Source: Eutreptiella sp. 'Long Island Sound 2002' (taxonomy: Eukaryota; Euglenozoa; Euglenophyceae; Eutreptiales; Eutreptiaceae). From it: 64,000 nt of DNA. The notes beneath the pieces are model-generated. The model was given only the letters and a program-made list of their open reading frames with translations, did not search any database and was not told the DNA's origin. Each line of letters opens with the position of its first letter. Within the stretch, counting starts at the first letter, position 1. Location of the stretch: NCBI GenBank assembly GCA_964036045.1, contig OZ038384.1, forward strand, positions 40,712,844 through 40,776,843. The letters run 5' to 3'. This document shows, in pieces, positions 18,703-28,759 of this stretch. The translations under genes and the position numbers were made by a program.

Positions 18703-20987
18703 TCTAATGCGGACGGTTATCGCCGTATAAACAGCGTTTTAGTAAACGTCCTGACCAAGGGCCAGGGCGGAGCAATACTCCCAATGGAGGACACAAACCC
18801 CCAGGAGCTGAAAAAAATAGAAAATGGAACCAGCAGGGAGTGATTCCTGCGGTTTTGCGGAAGGGGCTGCGATTTAGCAAGTGAAATCGTTGAAAATCGA
18901 CGAAATCACGCGGGAAATCGTCATTTTTACACATAACTTAAAGTCGCAGACAAGCGCAAAGGAAGCGGACGCCAAGAAAAGGGTTGCGCAAGCGAAAACG
19001 GCTTTTGGAAAAGAAGGTATGAGCCGTAGTTTTTAAAGTTTTAAAGAAAATTTTTGCACAGTTGCATCAAAATTTTTTATAAACTTCAGAGTAAAGAATT
19101 CAAAATCAGCCCACACCACAGAGCAGTTCAACAACCCGTCTCTCAGGTATGTCTGTGTCACCTCACACTCACGCATTGCGTTCGTGTTGGTTGTTCCGTC
19201 AAAACGTTAGGGTTGTCAACGCTGTGCTCGTTGGGGGGTCGGGTGTTCATCTCTCGTGCTCTGCACAGGTGAAAGCAGGAATGAAAGGTATGTGATGCGA
19301 ATGGAGCGCGCAGCGCGCACGTAGGGTTAGAGTATGCGCTGTGCTCGCGATGCATGTGCCTAATCGAGATATCCACACGCTGTGTCGCTTCACCTGTATC
19401 CCTAATTCACCCTTGGTTCCTTCTTCACAGGTAAGCGTTTGTTCGTGTGCGGCCGTAGCGTTCAAGTTGAGTTGCTTAAAACGCTTAGGTTTGTTTTGTG
19501 TTCGTTTCAATGCGGCATTCACACGATGCATGGTGAGTAAGGTAGGTTAGCCCAGGAGGAGCTCACCTCCTGGTTGAGTCTGTGGTTCAGCCTCCCTTCC
19601 CTGCGTGCACATGATGCATTAAAGGGTAGGCCACGCGAATTGCGCACGGCAAACCTTGTTTAGGTTACCCAGAGGCTCCTCGGTACGTTCTTTAAGAGAA
19701 CCCGAGGAGTTTCTTAAAGCTTGCTTGCTTGACAGGGGTAGCTGCATCTGCAGCGTGTTTGCGAACAGCGTATTATAGGTCACACTGAGAAGGGTATAAT
19801 ACCTGGAGTGTGGCTTGGTTCCACAGTCGCAAACGCCCCTTCATCTGCCTCTTTTGTACAGGTGGGAGAGGTTAGGGTGAGTGGTGCACGCAGCAGCTGC
19901 CTTCGGCGGCTACCATTTTTCTGCCCCAGCAAAACAGGGGCGCTGATCACAAATCAAATCACTGTGCCTCAGCCAGTACTGGCGAGGACAGTTCGACCTC
20001 AACGACATCTGCGCTGTGCACGCAAGGAGAGCATCCCTTCCCTCCAAGCCCTAGCAGGGGAAACGCGTTGTGGCGTCCCCTGTTAGGCCACAGCTGCTTA
20101 GGAGCGCTGTGTTCTCTCGTCCTTTTCACAGGAGGGTCGCTAGGACCCATGAGACCTTCACCTTCGCAATGCCAAGTAGAGTGTGCGTGTAGGAGTGGTA
20201 GTCCTGAGTGGGGGCTAGAGCCAGTTGCCCAGTGCTCGCCCACCAGGATGCTGCCACTGTAGGGTGTGTAGGACCTGTAGGGGGCGTGTCACTGTCCTAC
20301 CCTTTTCCTGCAATTTTAGCTGGGTTGGTGGGCTGTGACAGTGGTTAGGTTAGTGTTTTGGCCACATAGCAAACAGGCGTTTTGCATGCCTTCATAGCTT
20401 TTGGCCACCCCTCCCTGTAGTAGACAGATAGGTAGGGAAAACAATACCTGGATTAGCACGCTGGGTATTCCCCCAAGGTTTTGCGCCAGCACAGAAATTG
20501 GGCGCATAGGGGAGGGGAGACCCGGGGCGTACCCCGTGGCATCAATAAGCCAACCCTCCAGGTTTAGCAAGGGCGCAGACTTGGGTATAATTAGGACACC
20601 ACTTCTGCGGCTTGCTCTCAGGACCTTAGGAATAGCACACTCACACATACACTTAGGGGTATGGTAAACCCTGTAGGGAAGGGTAGAACCCCATGGGTCT
20701 GGACCAGTCAGGGGTCCTAACTGTGGGCTCGCTTGTCCCCAAGGAGGGAAGACACACCTTGCCTCATAACACCTTGCTTGTCATTCCCCCCTGGTGTAGA
20801 AAGCCACCGTTCTTCGTTGGCTCACCAAGGTCATTACATTAGGGCAGTACCCATGCAACACATGGTCAACAAGGCAAACACTCGCTGGGTGGCTGCAATC
20901 TTGATAAGCGGCCACCTGGCTCACGCTGGAAACCATAGGCGTGGGTTTGCAGGGCACAGACAGGGTCAGTAGACTGACACAGGGTAA
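18703..20987 (-). other. E2 3' non-coding region
   Basis: This is about 2.3 kb between the tRNA-like segment and the pol stop. It aligns by eye with 38513-40941 of E3. No long frame is shared. The region is rich in pyrimidine-ACAGG-T/G words (19147, 19266, 19430, 19857, 20128) that look like splice acceptor/donor pairs. It contains a 92 bp block identical in E3, listed separately. Confidence 0.6.
20458..20549. promoter_or_regulatory. 92 bp block identical between E2 and E3, with two hairpins
   Basis: The sequence from ACGCTGGGTATTC to CATCAATAAG is identical to 40401-40492 in E3, although the flanks differ at many positions. It holds a TGCGCC/GGCGCA stem (20482-20487 with 20501-20506, 13 nt loop) and a CGGGG/CCCCG stem with loop CGTA (20523-20527 with 20532-20536). 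This level of conservation outside the coding frames suggests an RNA or DNA signal such as packaging, export or termination. It is also part of a short plus-strand frame starting MATPP that is open in both copies. Confidence 0.55.
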
Positions 20988-23900
20988 TTAGTTTCGCTTC
21001 TTACGCTGGGACATAGTCTCAGCACGGGTTAGGAGCTGCCCCTCGTTGTTCTCAACGAGGTAAGTGCGGAAGATGGGGTTGATACTCCCATCTGGTTGTA
21101 TGAAGGCTGACATAGGTTCCCAGGTCGCCTCGGACAACCCATAGCCATCCCACAGGGTAAGGAATTTCCAGCCCTGTTTATACTCGTGGCGAGGAATACC
21201 TGCAACCACGTAGTAACCATCGACTGCCATCTCATCGGCAGTCATCTCTTCGAGTTCGTCTGCCTCTTCTGGACTGGCAGTGTTCTCTAGGTCTATACGT
21301 TCAATCTCACTGTCGCTGAGGCGCCACTCATCCCAAGACAAGTCGTCAGGGGAGTGATAGTGCCTCAACTGCTTAGGAGCACATAGCAGTTCACCACCTA
21401 GACGTGGACTGCACCTGACATGGATCCTGGATCCATCTATCCTGATGATACGATAGGGTCCAAAGTAAGGGTGCTGTAGGCAGTTACGTGGCCAGGAGGG
21501 TAGGCGTGAATGGTGTACCAAAACAAGGTTACCAACCTTGAAGCTGGCAGGTCGCCGTAGGCGGTTCTGTCGGCTCTGTTCACGGTCACGAATGTGCCTC
21601 AGGTTAGTACCAGCCTGGTTAGCCAGGGACTGCTTGTGTTCTAGCCAATCTCCCACAGGGCTATTGAAGTCCTCAGGAAAGGGGGTTTTGAAGAACCAAG
21701 CAGGTCGTCCTCCATGGAACAGTTCGTGGGGGGTGAAACCCGTAGAAGAGCTCCGCTGTGAGTTCATGGACAGAACTGCCCAGGGCACTAGGCGTACCCA
21801 GTCCTTGGTGCGCTCCTGTTTCATCAGGATTCTTAAGTTTTGCTCCACCACACGGTTCTGTCTCTCACAGAGAGGGTTAGACGTGTGCGTGTAGGGCACA
21901 CCTGTGGTTACCTCCACGTTGAGGGCATTTAGCACTCGTTTGTACCACCCAGTGTCACTGCGGATGCGTACATCTTCATCAGAGTGCACCTGTTTAGGTG
22001 CTCCATAGGGTTCGAACCATTGTTCGACCAACATTTTTACAGTATGCTCACCTGTGATTTTCTTATTGCAAGGGAACACACGGGTGAAGCGAGATAGACC
22101 ACAGGTGACCACGAGGCAACTATCATAGCCGCCAAAGCGTGGTAGGCCGTGGATGTAATCCACGTAGAGAAGAGAGTTAGCACAATAGGGTATGGGTAAG
22201 CTGGAGATCAGACCCCTATCCCTACTGTCGCTCTGCTTGCTGGCATGACAGCCACAAGCATCCACAATGGTCTGCATACGCGACCTCAGTTCAGTCAGGG
22301 TTAGACTAGAGTAGAAACACTCACGGAAGAAGTCCACTGAGCGATTAGCGCCAGTGTGACCAGAACTGAGATGGGACCACTGTAGACACCCATCCAGTCG
22401 TGCCTCAGGCACCACAATTCGGTCCTCGTAGAAGAGGTACTGATTGTTTTTATACCACTGGTGCCCGTCAATGACACGGGGTTCGAGACCATTGTTGAGG
22501 GTTTGGAGAATTTCTTCATACTCTGACTGATAGTCGGTTAGACTCCAACCCTCCAGGATTCCAGCAGTGCGCATGGACAGGTCAGGCTGGACATCCATAC
22601 GCTGGAAAGCCTCTTTGGCGAGCGCCTGAGAGCTCTCACCAATAAGTGCATCGAAGTTGTTGCGCGATATATAGTCAGACAGTTCATTCTTAATCCCGGG
22701 GATATGATGCACTGTCAGCCTGAACTGGCTCAGGTAAGTCCACCACCGTTTTAGCTTCGCTTTTTCTGGTGGTGGGCCCTTCTGAAAAGACTTCACAGGC
22801 TCCTGGTCACACAGCCAGACAATAGGGTTAGACCCCAGGAGTCGGGATTGTGACGATAGCACCAACATACCGGCCAGGAGTTCCTGGTCATAGGTGCTGT
22901 AGTTGGAACGCGCTTGGTTCCACTTCCAATTCCAGTGTCCCAGTGGCACCAGTCGCCACTCACTGGCAGGATAGTCATGTTTCAACGAACCATCACGGTT
23001 CAGTCCAGTAGTACGATAATGGCAGTGGGTTAGCTCAGCGGGGTTAAGCTCCTGCCATTGATAGATCGTACCTCCCCCCCCTACATCACTGGCATCAGTG
23101 ATCAGGACTATCTCGCCCTCAGGGCGGGGAACTCCCAGGCAGTTGGAGGAGGCAATCTTCTTCTTCAACTCCTGGAAACACTCTTCCTCTCTGGAGGTCC
23201 ACCTCCAGGGAGTAGTTTTCTTGATTAGGTCAGTGAGGGGTGCAGAGGAGTAAGTAAAATTGTGGATGTGACGCCGATAGAAATTACAGGCGCCCACAAA
23301 ACTCCTCACATCGTGTAGACCCTTCTTAGGGTCATCGCGAATCTGCATGTCCTGTAGGGGCTGCATCTTAGACGCGGCTGGTTTCCACCAGCCATACCCC
23401 ACGTCGAAGCCCAAATACTCCATCTCCTCTTTCATAAACTCGCATTTTTCGAGTTTGATTCGGAGATGGTTTTCTTGACAGACAGTGAAGAATTCACGGA
23501 GGAGAAGGACATGGTCCTCTTTGGTATTAGTACCCAAACTCACGTCGTCGATGTGAGCCTCCATTTCTGCACCCCGAGAAATCAACTCTTGTACTAGAGG
23601 CCTGCGCCTCAGTATGTACAAAATTTTGTTCATAAGCTCCTGGAAGAGCGCTGGGGCGTTAGCCACCCCGAAAGGCATAACCTTCCACTTGAAGACACGA
23701 CCCTTAGGGGTTATAAAGGCAAGCAGTTCCTGAGCTGCGGCGGTTAGGTCAACCTGCCAGAAACCAGAGCGTTTGTCCATTTTGGTCTTATACCTGCATT
23801 TGGCAATACGCTCCAGGGTGTTTTCCATGTTAGGAATACTCCCTGAGTGGTTCTGGGTTTTCTTGTTGACCTCACCATAGTCTACAACAAGACGTAGAGC

Positions 23901-25790
23901 AGTCGACCCTGGGTTAGCAACAAGGAAACAGGGGCTGCAGTGATGGGGATAGTCCCCATGTTTGCACTCTTCAACGAGGCCAGCATCAATGCATTCTTGG
24001 ATCTGGCGCTCGATTTCTTCAACCTGTTCCTGTGGAGCGGGATAGGGACGACGCCTCACTCGCGTCTTTTCAAATTCTGGTTTCAACTTCAGGTCCATCT
24101 GGACCAGTTTTTTGCAAGATAGGGGAGGCGGCAAGGCGCCGAACACCTCCTCATAGGTTATAAGCAGTTTCTTCAGGCGGAGGTCAAGGTTAAGACTCTC
24201 GACTTTCTGAAGGAAATCCTCCTCAGCATGGAGGTTGCTTTTTCCATGTTCTTTCTTTTTATGCCGATCAGCAGTTTCGGCAGGTACAGTTCCATCGTCC
24301 CACTCAGGGGGACATTGCTGCCCATAGTGTAGAGAGTACACTAGAGGTATCTCAGGATCAGGCAGCGTATAGGACTCATCGTCCTCCTCAGACCAGATGG
24401 AGTATTTCCAGGTCTGTCTGAGGTATTGCAGCCGCTCTTGGCGCTCAATACCTTCGGCCTTCAGGTACAACAGCCGTCGGAGTTCTTGCGTGTCATGCTC
24501 AGACAAGGGCATGTTATTAGCAGCAGGCCGTGCCAGAGCATCAGTACTCCGGGCCACGGGTTCACCTGTGTGCACAGGCTGCATGTGTAGCACTGGTTTC
24601 CCAACAGAGGAAGCGGGTTCAGAGGTTGACTCTAGATCTACCTCCTCTAGCAACAGCTGGGCCAGGAAAGCACTATGTTTTAGGTCAACACAGCTGGGAT
24701 CAACAGAGGGAATAGTGCTGGCGATCTCAGACAGTTGGTCGTCAGCATCCTCTTTTACAGCTGCAGGTTCCAGATAGTCATCAGGAGACTCACACCCTGT
24801 AAGTGTGGCAGATAGGTGCTCAGGAGATCGATTTTTGAGATCATAAAGGGTCAGGCCACGATTTTCGGCCATGACTTCTTTTAGTAGCACCTGGTCCAGG
24901 TCACACAGGGGTACAGGATTGAGAGATCCATCGATGATGGACAGGAAACTGGCCCACTCAGGGGCCTGCATAGCTGTGTCTGAGTCCTCAGGCACATAGA
25001 TAGGGCCGTCGGGGAGTTGCACTCTTCCCACGGTCATTCGGTCAAGCATACGGCGCCAGTAAGCATGTTCACCAGAGCAACCCCAATCAGGGGTGCACAT
25101 AACAACCCTTCCTCCCTCATAAGCGATCTTGGTTAGAACCTTCGCGAGCAGGGAGAAGGGGGGGTTAGCATACGCTAGGCCCATTGCTTTCCAGAAGAAA
25201 CGGAAAGCATTGTTCATTTGTTTGGAGCAGTACAACTGCATGATGTGCTGTTGTTGGCTCGCAAACAATTCCACCTGGATCTCATCCAGGTTTACCTGAA
25301 GGGCCGCCAGTCCATTTTCGAGAACATGACGGGCCAGTTGGTAGTTTTCAGTACGATAGTTCGTCTTGGCTGCGTAGCGCAGCCCAGACTCTTTTCGTCC
25401 TGACAGCTCCAAAGGAACGGAGAATAGCCCACTGCCAAAGTCGCAGTGCAAAGAGTAAGGACGCTGTAGGGACAGCATTTTAACCTGGGGGTTTCTTCTT
25501 AGAAAGTCAGTGCCAATGACAATGTCAAAGGCGTCAGTGTCCAACACTCTGCAGTGTTGGGTCACGGTTTCGTCGCCCAGACATATGGTCACATCGACCC
25601 CCCCCAAGGAATGGATGGTACGCCCATCCCCTACTCTTATGGCCACAGTCTTAGTCTTCCTGAAAGTTTTAAGCAGGCGCCGGGCCACTATGGAAAGTGT
25701 TGCACCGGTATCAAGCACTGCTCGAAAAACCTGATCCCCGATTTTCACGAGGATCCAGAAAACCAAGTCCTCCTCTTCGGAGCCGCCCCC
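20988..25790 (-). CDS. pol: E2 Pol: protease, MTase-like, RT, RNase H, integrase, chromodomain
   Basis: This frame continues gag in the same register after the UAG; the first Met is at 25766. Numbering from that Met: protease DTGA at 19-22. ELFAS (166) and NPPF (201), then a CTPDW motif, form the same MTase-like block as in E1 (about 150-290). RT spans about 590-780; its catalytic box reads HIDD (738-741) instead of YxDD. RNase H has TDAS (D891), YDQE and WLCDQ. Integrase has an H-H-C-C zinc site, then D1203, D1263 and E1301. The chromodomain spans about 1518-1570 (FLTLWDGYG, ATWEP). It ends with a basic QRKKRN and TAA. All 1592 codons are open, so the element looks coding-competent. Confidence 0.93.
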   Translation of the reverse strand, partial: GGGSEEEDLVFWILVKIGDQVFRAVLDTGATLSIVARRLLKTFRKTKTVAIRVGDGRTIHSLGGVDVTICLGDETVTQHCRVLDTDAFDIVIGTDFLRRNPQVKMLSLQRPYSLHCDFGSGLFSVPLELSGRKESGLRYAAKTNYRTENYQLARHVLENGLAALQVNLDEIQVELFASQQQHIMQLYCSKQMNNAFRFFWKAMGLAYANPPFSLLAKVLTKIAYEGGRVVMCTPDWGCSGEHAYWRRMLDRMTVGRVQLPDGPIYVPEDSDTAMQAPEWASFLSIIDGSLNPVPLCDLDQVLLKEVMAENRGLTLYDLKNRSPEHLSATLTGCESPDDYLEPAAVKEDADDQLSEIASTIPSVDPSCVDLKHSAFLAQLLLEEVDLESTSEPASSVGKPVLHMQPVHTGEPVARSTDALARPAANNMPLSEHDTQELRRLLYLKAEGIERQERLQYLRQTWKYSIWSEEDDESYTLPDPEIPLVYSLHYGQQCPPEWDDGTVPAETADRHKKKEHGKSNLHAEEDFLQKVESLNLDLRLKKLLITYEEVFGALPPPLSCKKLVQMDLKLKPEFEKTRVRRRPYPAPQEQVEEIERQIQECIDAGLVEECKHGDYPHHCSPCFLVANPGSTALRLVVDYGEVNKKTQNHSGSIPNMENTLERIAKCRYKTKMDKRSGFWQVDLTAAAQELLAFITPKGRVFKWKVMPFGVANAPALFQELMNKILYILRRRPLVQELISRGAEMEAHIDDVSLGTNTKEDHVLLLREFFTVCQENHLRIKLEKCEFMKEEMEYLGFDVGYGWWKPAASKMQPLQDMQIRDDPKKGLHDVRSFVGACNFYRRHIHNFTYSSAPLTDLIKKTTPWRWTSREEECFQELKKKIASSNCLGVPRPEGEIVLITDASDVGGGGTIYQWQELNPAELTHCHYRTTGLNRDGSLKHDYPASEWRLVPLGHWNWKWNQARSNYSTYDQELLAGMLVLSSQSRLLGSNPIVWLCDQEPVKSFQKGPPPEKAKLKRWWTYLSQFRLTVHHIPGIKNELSDYISRNNFDALIGESSQALAKEAFQRMDVQPDLSMRTAGILEGWSLTDYQSEYEEILQTLNNGLEPRVIDGHQWYKNNQYLFYEDRIVVPEARLDGCLQWSHLSSGHTGANRSVDFFRECFYSSLTLTELRSRMQTIVDACGCHASKQSDSRDRGLISSLPIPYCANSLLYVDYIHGLPRFGGYDSCLVVTCGLSRFTRVFPCNKKITGEHTVKMLVEQWFEPYGAPKQVHSDEDVRIRSDTGWYKRVLNALNVEVTTGVPYTHTSNPLCERQNRVVEQNLRILMKQERTKDWVRLVPWAVLSMNSQRSSSTGFTPHELFHGGRPAWFFKTPFPEDFNSPVGDWLEHKQSLANQAGTNLRHIRDREQSRQNRLRRPASFKVGNLVLVHHSRLPSWPRNCLQHPYFGPYRIIRIDGSRIHVRCSPRLGGELLCAPKQLRHYHSPDDLSWDEWRLSDSEIERIDLENTASPEEADELEEMTADEMAVDGYYVVAGIPRHEYKQGWKFLTLWDGYGLSEATWEPMSAFIQPDGSINPIFRTYLVENNEGQLLTRAETMSQRKKRN

Positions 25791-25793
25791 CTA
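25733..25793 (-). promoter_or_regulatory. Predicted UAG readthrough site of E2 with downstream hairpin
   Basis: On the minus strand the gag stop UAG (25793-25791) is followed by GGGGGCGGCTCCGA, a context shared exactly with E3. About 35 nt further, GATCCTCG pairs with CGGGGATC (25748-25755 with 25733-25740, 7 nt loop). In E3 the same place has GATCACC/GGTGATC. One pair changes from C-G to A-U on both sides and one from U-G to C-G, which supports a conserved stem despite the coding constraint. Confidence 0.65.
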
Positions 25794-27965
25794 TTCCTCA
25801 TCAGGGAATTTCACATCTACTCCTGCAGCCATGAGGGACTTGGCCATCCAGGCCAAGCGCCTCTTCTTAGAATTATTCCCCTCAGGGGTAGCGTTATCCC
25901 CTTGGGGTCGCTTCTGGGGGACACCTGCGGCAGGAGTGGGTGTGGCAGCAGGAGTAGGCGTAGCAACAGGCGCTGATGAGCGCCTCTGGGGGTTAGGGGG
26001 TCCAGTTTTGCCACCCCCCTTGCCACCTCCTTTACCTTTATCCCCATTTGGGGGATTCCTGGCGGGAGTCGGGGTCTTCTGGCGCTCCGCCTCCTGACGC
26101 TTGAGTTTGTCACTCTCGCGTTTCTTGATGTGGCATTCGTCCTCATAGTGACGACGTTTGCCACAGTAACCGCAGGTGATGGTACACCTGAAGTGGTCCT
26201 GATGGGTCACAGTTTTCCCATCTTTAGTATGCTGCTGACGTTTCATCTGCAGCATACACCCACTGCGGAGATCGCAGTCAGAGGCATGACAGGGTCCCCC
26301 CTTGTCATTGACAGGTCGGCAGTAAAACAGGGGGGGTGTGCCTGCATCAGTTGGAACCTCGTTCATGGCACGTAGGTTGCCTCTCCCTTTACCGCCTCCC
26401 TGGTTAGTGTTTGTGGGATTTTTATGCCCCTTCCCTTCGCCACGTTCGGGGGTAGGGGTACCACCTCGTCCCAAATGCTTCTTGAGGAACTTCTCCATGT
26501 GGGAGTCGTTCTGTCTCTCAAGAGCTAGCTCAATCAAGAGATCCACCAGTGTATCATACGAGTGGGTCCTGCTCTTCCTCTCAGAGGTTGCGGGGCAATC
26601 ATCCCACGTAGGCTGGGGGATCTTACTCATGAGCCACAGGTGGGGCTCAGTGGCTCCGTAGGAGCCCACATTCATCCTCGAAAATAAGTACTCCATGTCG
26701 CACACATACTCAGAAATTCGCGCAGCGGATGGAAACTCCGGGAGCATAGGTAGCTCCTCGATTTGTGTGTGTACGCTGAGGTCAGTCTCATAGACTGGGA
26801 ATGTTTTCTCTAACCTCAGGAGTACCTCCGCCCAAGTAGAACAGGTTTTCACAATCTGTTTGACCTGTTTTTGCAAAAATTTCTTTTTGCATGAGCGTTT
26901 TAGCAGTGAACATTTGGTGGCCACATCCACATGGGATTGGCCAGTCAACAAAAGGAACTCCGCAAATTCTTCTGCCCATTCAGGCAGGTTTTTAGGGTCG
27001 AACTCCGGCAGTTCCAGCTGGATGTTCGCGTGGGCAATTGGTCTGCCCATCTTCCCACCCCCCGGAGTTAGGCCTGAAGGCGACACGCCGGCAAGTGGGG
27101 CCAGGGCTGACAGCCCTCTTCTCTCACTCTCTGTGACAGGTACGTCCTGTAGATCCGCCTTAGGCACAGTCCTGGCACGGGGGTGAAAGGGCCTGGGGCA
27201 GGTAACCTTAGGCAACAGCCTTGAGACCCTCGATCTCTTGAGATCTTCGGCCAGGGTACTCAGCCCTGGAGAGAGAGAGAGGAACTCAGGTTTGGGTAAG
27301 GGTTCTGCAATACCCAGTTTAGCCTTAATGGCCTCTGATAAGGCCGTCACATCTGGATCTTCTGATCCAGACAGGAATTTGGCCAGTAGCTCGGCCGTTT
27401 GATCCAGGGCACCGTAGGTCGGCCTTGGATGGTGTTCTTCGACTCGTGTTGGGCCCACTTCGGGAGCCCTTGGGGTTGGGTACTCAGGTCGTAGTCGTCT
27501 TGGCAGGGATGCTGTGGACGGAGGACCTGAGTGTGCGTAGGACCCTAGATCTGTACGTGGTCTTGATCCATGTACAGCCAAGGGCTCCTCTCCATCTTCC
27601 CCACGGATGGATTTATAGTACTCCTCATGCATGATGTACTCATCCATCTTCATCTTCAGCTTCTCATATTCCTCAGGTTCTTCAATGGCAGTTGAGGATG
27701 AAGCTGGACAATTGGATCGTGATACTGAAGCAGCCACACGTCTGTGGAGGTGACTGAAGCTGTCTCCACCGTGTGCTGCTAAGGCCTCAGTGGTAAGGCC
27801 TTTATTCTCCTTCGCCCTTCTGCGTTCTGGATCTCCTTGGGACCCAGATGCGCCACTGAGTTGATGTGGTGCTCGGTGTGGTGGTTCACTCATTGGGTGG
27901 ACCACACTGCCCATTTGTACTTGGACAGTTCGGATAGGCCAGGTCCTTACACTTGGTGTGGACAT
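25791..27965 (-). CDS. gag: E2 Gag polyprotein, 724 aa
   Basis: This is the capsid and nucleocapsid precursor of E2. The ATG at 27965 lies 72 nt downstream of the primer site. The N-terminal 280 residues are charged and Pro/Ser-rich with no motif. A capsid-like region lies at about 315-520 (LPEFDPKNLPEWAEEF, then helices rich in Lys and Leu). A CCHC zinc knuckle, C-x2-C-x4-H-x4-C (CGYCGKRRHYEDEC), is at 598-611, preceded by a Cys-rich segment with C-x5-C-x4-C spacing. The tail is Lys/Gly/Pro-rich with TPTPA repeats. It ends in UAG with pol in frame. The E3 copy shares the capsid and knuckle almost residue for residue but is broken. Confidence 0.9.
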   Translation of the reverse strand: MSTPSVRTWPIRTVQVQMGSVVHPMSEPPHRAPHQLSGASGSQGDPERRRAKENKGLTTEALAAHGGDSFSHLHRRVAASVSRSNCPASSSTAIEEPEEYEKLKMKMDEYIMHEEYYKSIRGEDGEEPLAVHGSRPRTDLGSYAHSGPPSTASLPRRLRPEYPTPRAPEVGPTRVEEHHPRPTYGALDQTAELLAKFLSGSEDPDVTALSEAIKAKLGIAEPLPKPEFLSLSPGLSTLAEDLKRSRVSRLLPKVTCPRPFHPRARTVPKADLQDVPVTESERRGLSALAPLAGVSPSGLTPGGGKMGRPIAHANIQLELPEFDPKNLPEWAEEFAEFLLLTGQSHVDVATKCSLLKRSCKKKFLQKQVKQIVKTCSTWAEVLLRLEKTFPVYETDLSVHTQIEELPMLPEFPSAARISEYVCDMEYLFSRMNVGSYGATEPHLWLMSKIPQPTWDDCPATSERKSRTHSYDTLVDLLIELALERQNDSHMEKFLKKHLGRGGTPTPERGEGKGHKNPTNTNQGGGKGRGNLRAMNEVPTDAGTPPLFYCRPVNDKGGPCHASDCDLRSGCMLQMKRQQHTKDGKTVTHQDHFRCTITCGYCGKRRHYEDECHIKKRESDKLKRQEAERQKTPTPARNPPNGDKGKGGGKGGGKTGPPNPQRRSSAPVATPTPAATPTPAAGVPQKRPQGDNATPEGNNSKKRRLAWMAKSLMAAGVDVKFPDEE

Positions 27966-28036
27966 TATGGACTTGTTGTTGAGCTTTTGTTCTGCACTTC
28001 TTCTCAGGGTCGGTTCAAAAGGTCACAAGGGACTGT

Positions 28037-28047
28037 CTCTGCTACCG
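28037..28047 (-). other. E2 primer-binding site, initiator tRNA-Met type
   Basis: The minus strand reads CGGTAGCAGAG next to the 5' LTR end. It matches TGGTAGCAGAGG at 10 of 12 positions; the E3 site (54857-54868) matches at all 12. Confidence 0.75.
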
Positions 28048-28759
28048 GAAAGATGTCCTTGAGTTATGCCCTAGGTCTTTTGATGTATTCCTGCAGGTTT
28101 TGTAGTTGTAAAACCCCAAACCAAAGCAGCAAGTAGAGCAAGGACTGAATGTGGATCGAATCAATGATTGGTTTTGGAATCCAGTATAACACAGAAGGGC
28201 TGCAGATAGACAAAGCAGGTATATGAACATAGATTCAATCACAAATGGATAATGCAAAATGTTTTATATGAAAATTGGTCAGACTCTTGCCTCAGAGGTT
28301 GCAATAGGCACTTCATGTGCACTCTTTTGGGTGAAATGGTGCTGGTTAGGACTGAGGGGCATAGATGTCAGGACCACACAGAAAATGACTTGGCCAAGCA
28401 ACTGAATTCAGAAACAGTTACAAAGTAGGACCACAATAAGTGGTAGTATCAATTGAGTATAGGGGTCTTGGGGTGGGAGACCACTTAGGCTTAACCTCCA
28501 AGGCCCACAAGCATGGAATGCCTGATTTATTTTGGTATGACCTCCATGAAGGAAGGTACCTCCGCTCAGTTGAGTGGTAGGGGTGAACTTCATGGGGGGG
28601 CTAGGGTCACAACCCTAGTCACCTTGAGAAAGTGTACTTTAGGCTACAAAAGAGAGATAAAAACACTTAAGTTTGTCTCAGCATCAACAAAGGGTTATAA
28701 GGGGGGCTCAGCCTGGATCAAGCCCTCCAAGAAAGACATGGCAGTGACTTTTTCTTACT
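28048..28759 (-). repeat. E2 5' LTR (712 bp)
   Basis: Direct repeat of 17679-18390. On the minus strand it begins AGTAAGAAAAAGTC and ends GGACATCTTTC, lacking TG...CA. It abuts the SET-domain gene region on its outer side. Confidence 0.9.

Larger units (their letters stand above)
17679..28759 (-). mobile_element. E2: complete chromovirus of a second family, minus strand
   Basis: The element is 11,081 bp and transcribed right to left: 5' LTR 28048-28759, primer site 28037-28047, gag 27965-25791, in-frame UAG, pol to 20988, a 2.6 kb 3' non-coding part with a tRNA-like segment, polypurine tract and 3' LTR 17679-18390. By eye the LTRs differ at about five of 712 positions. Both long frames are intact, so E2 could be autonomous. 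Its ends are not the usual TG...CA, and the bases outside the LTRs (CTGGTA on the left, GAACGC on the right) do not form a target duplication, so one flank may have been rearranged. E3 is a decayed member of the same family. Confidence 0.92.
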
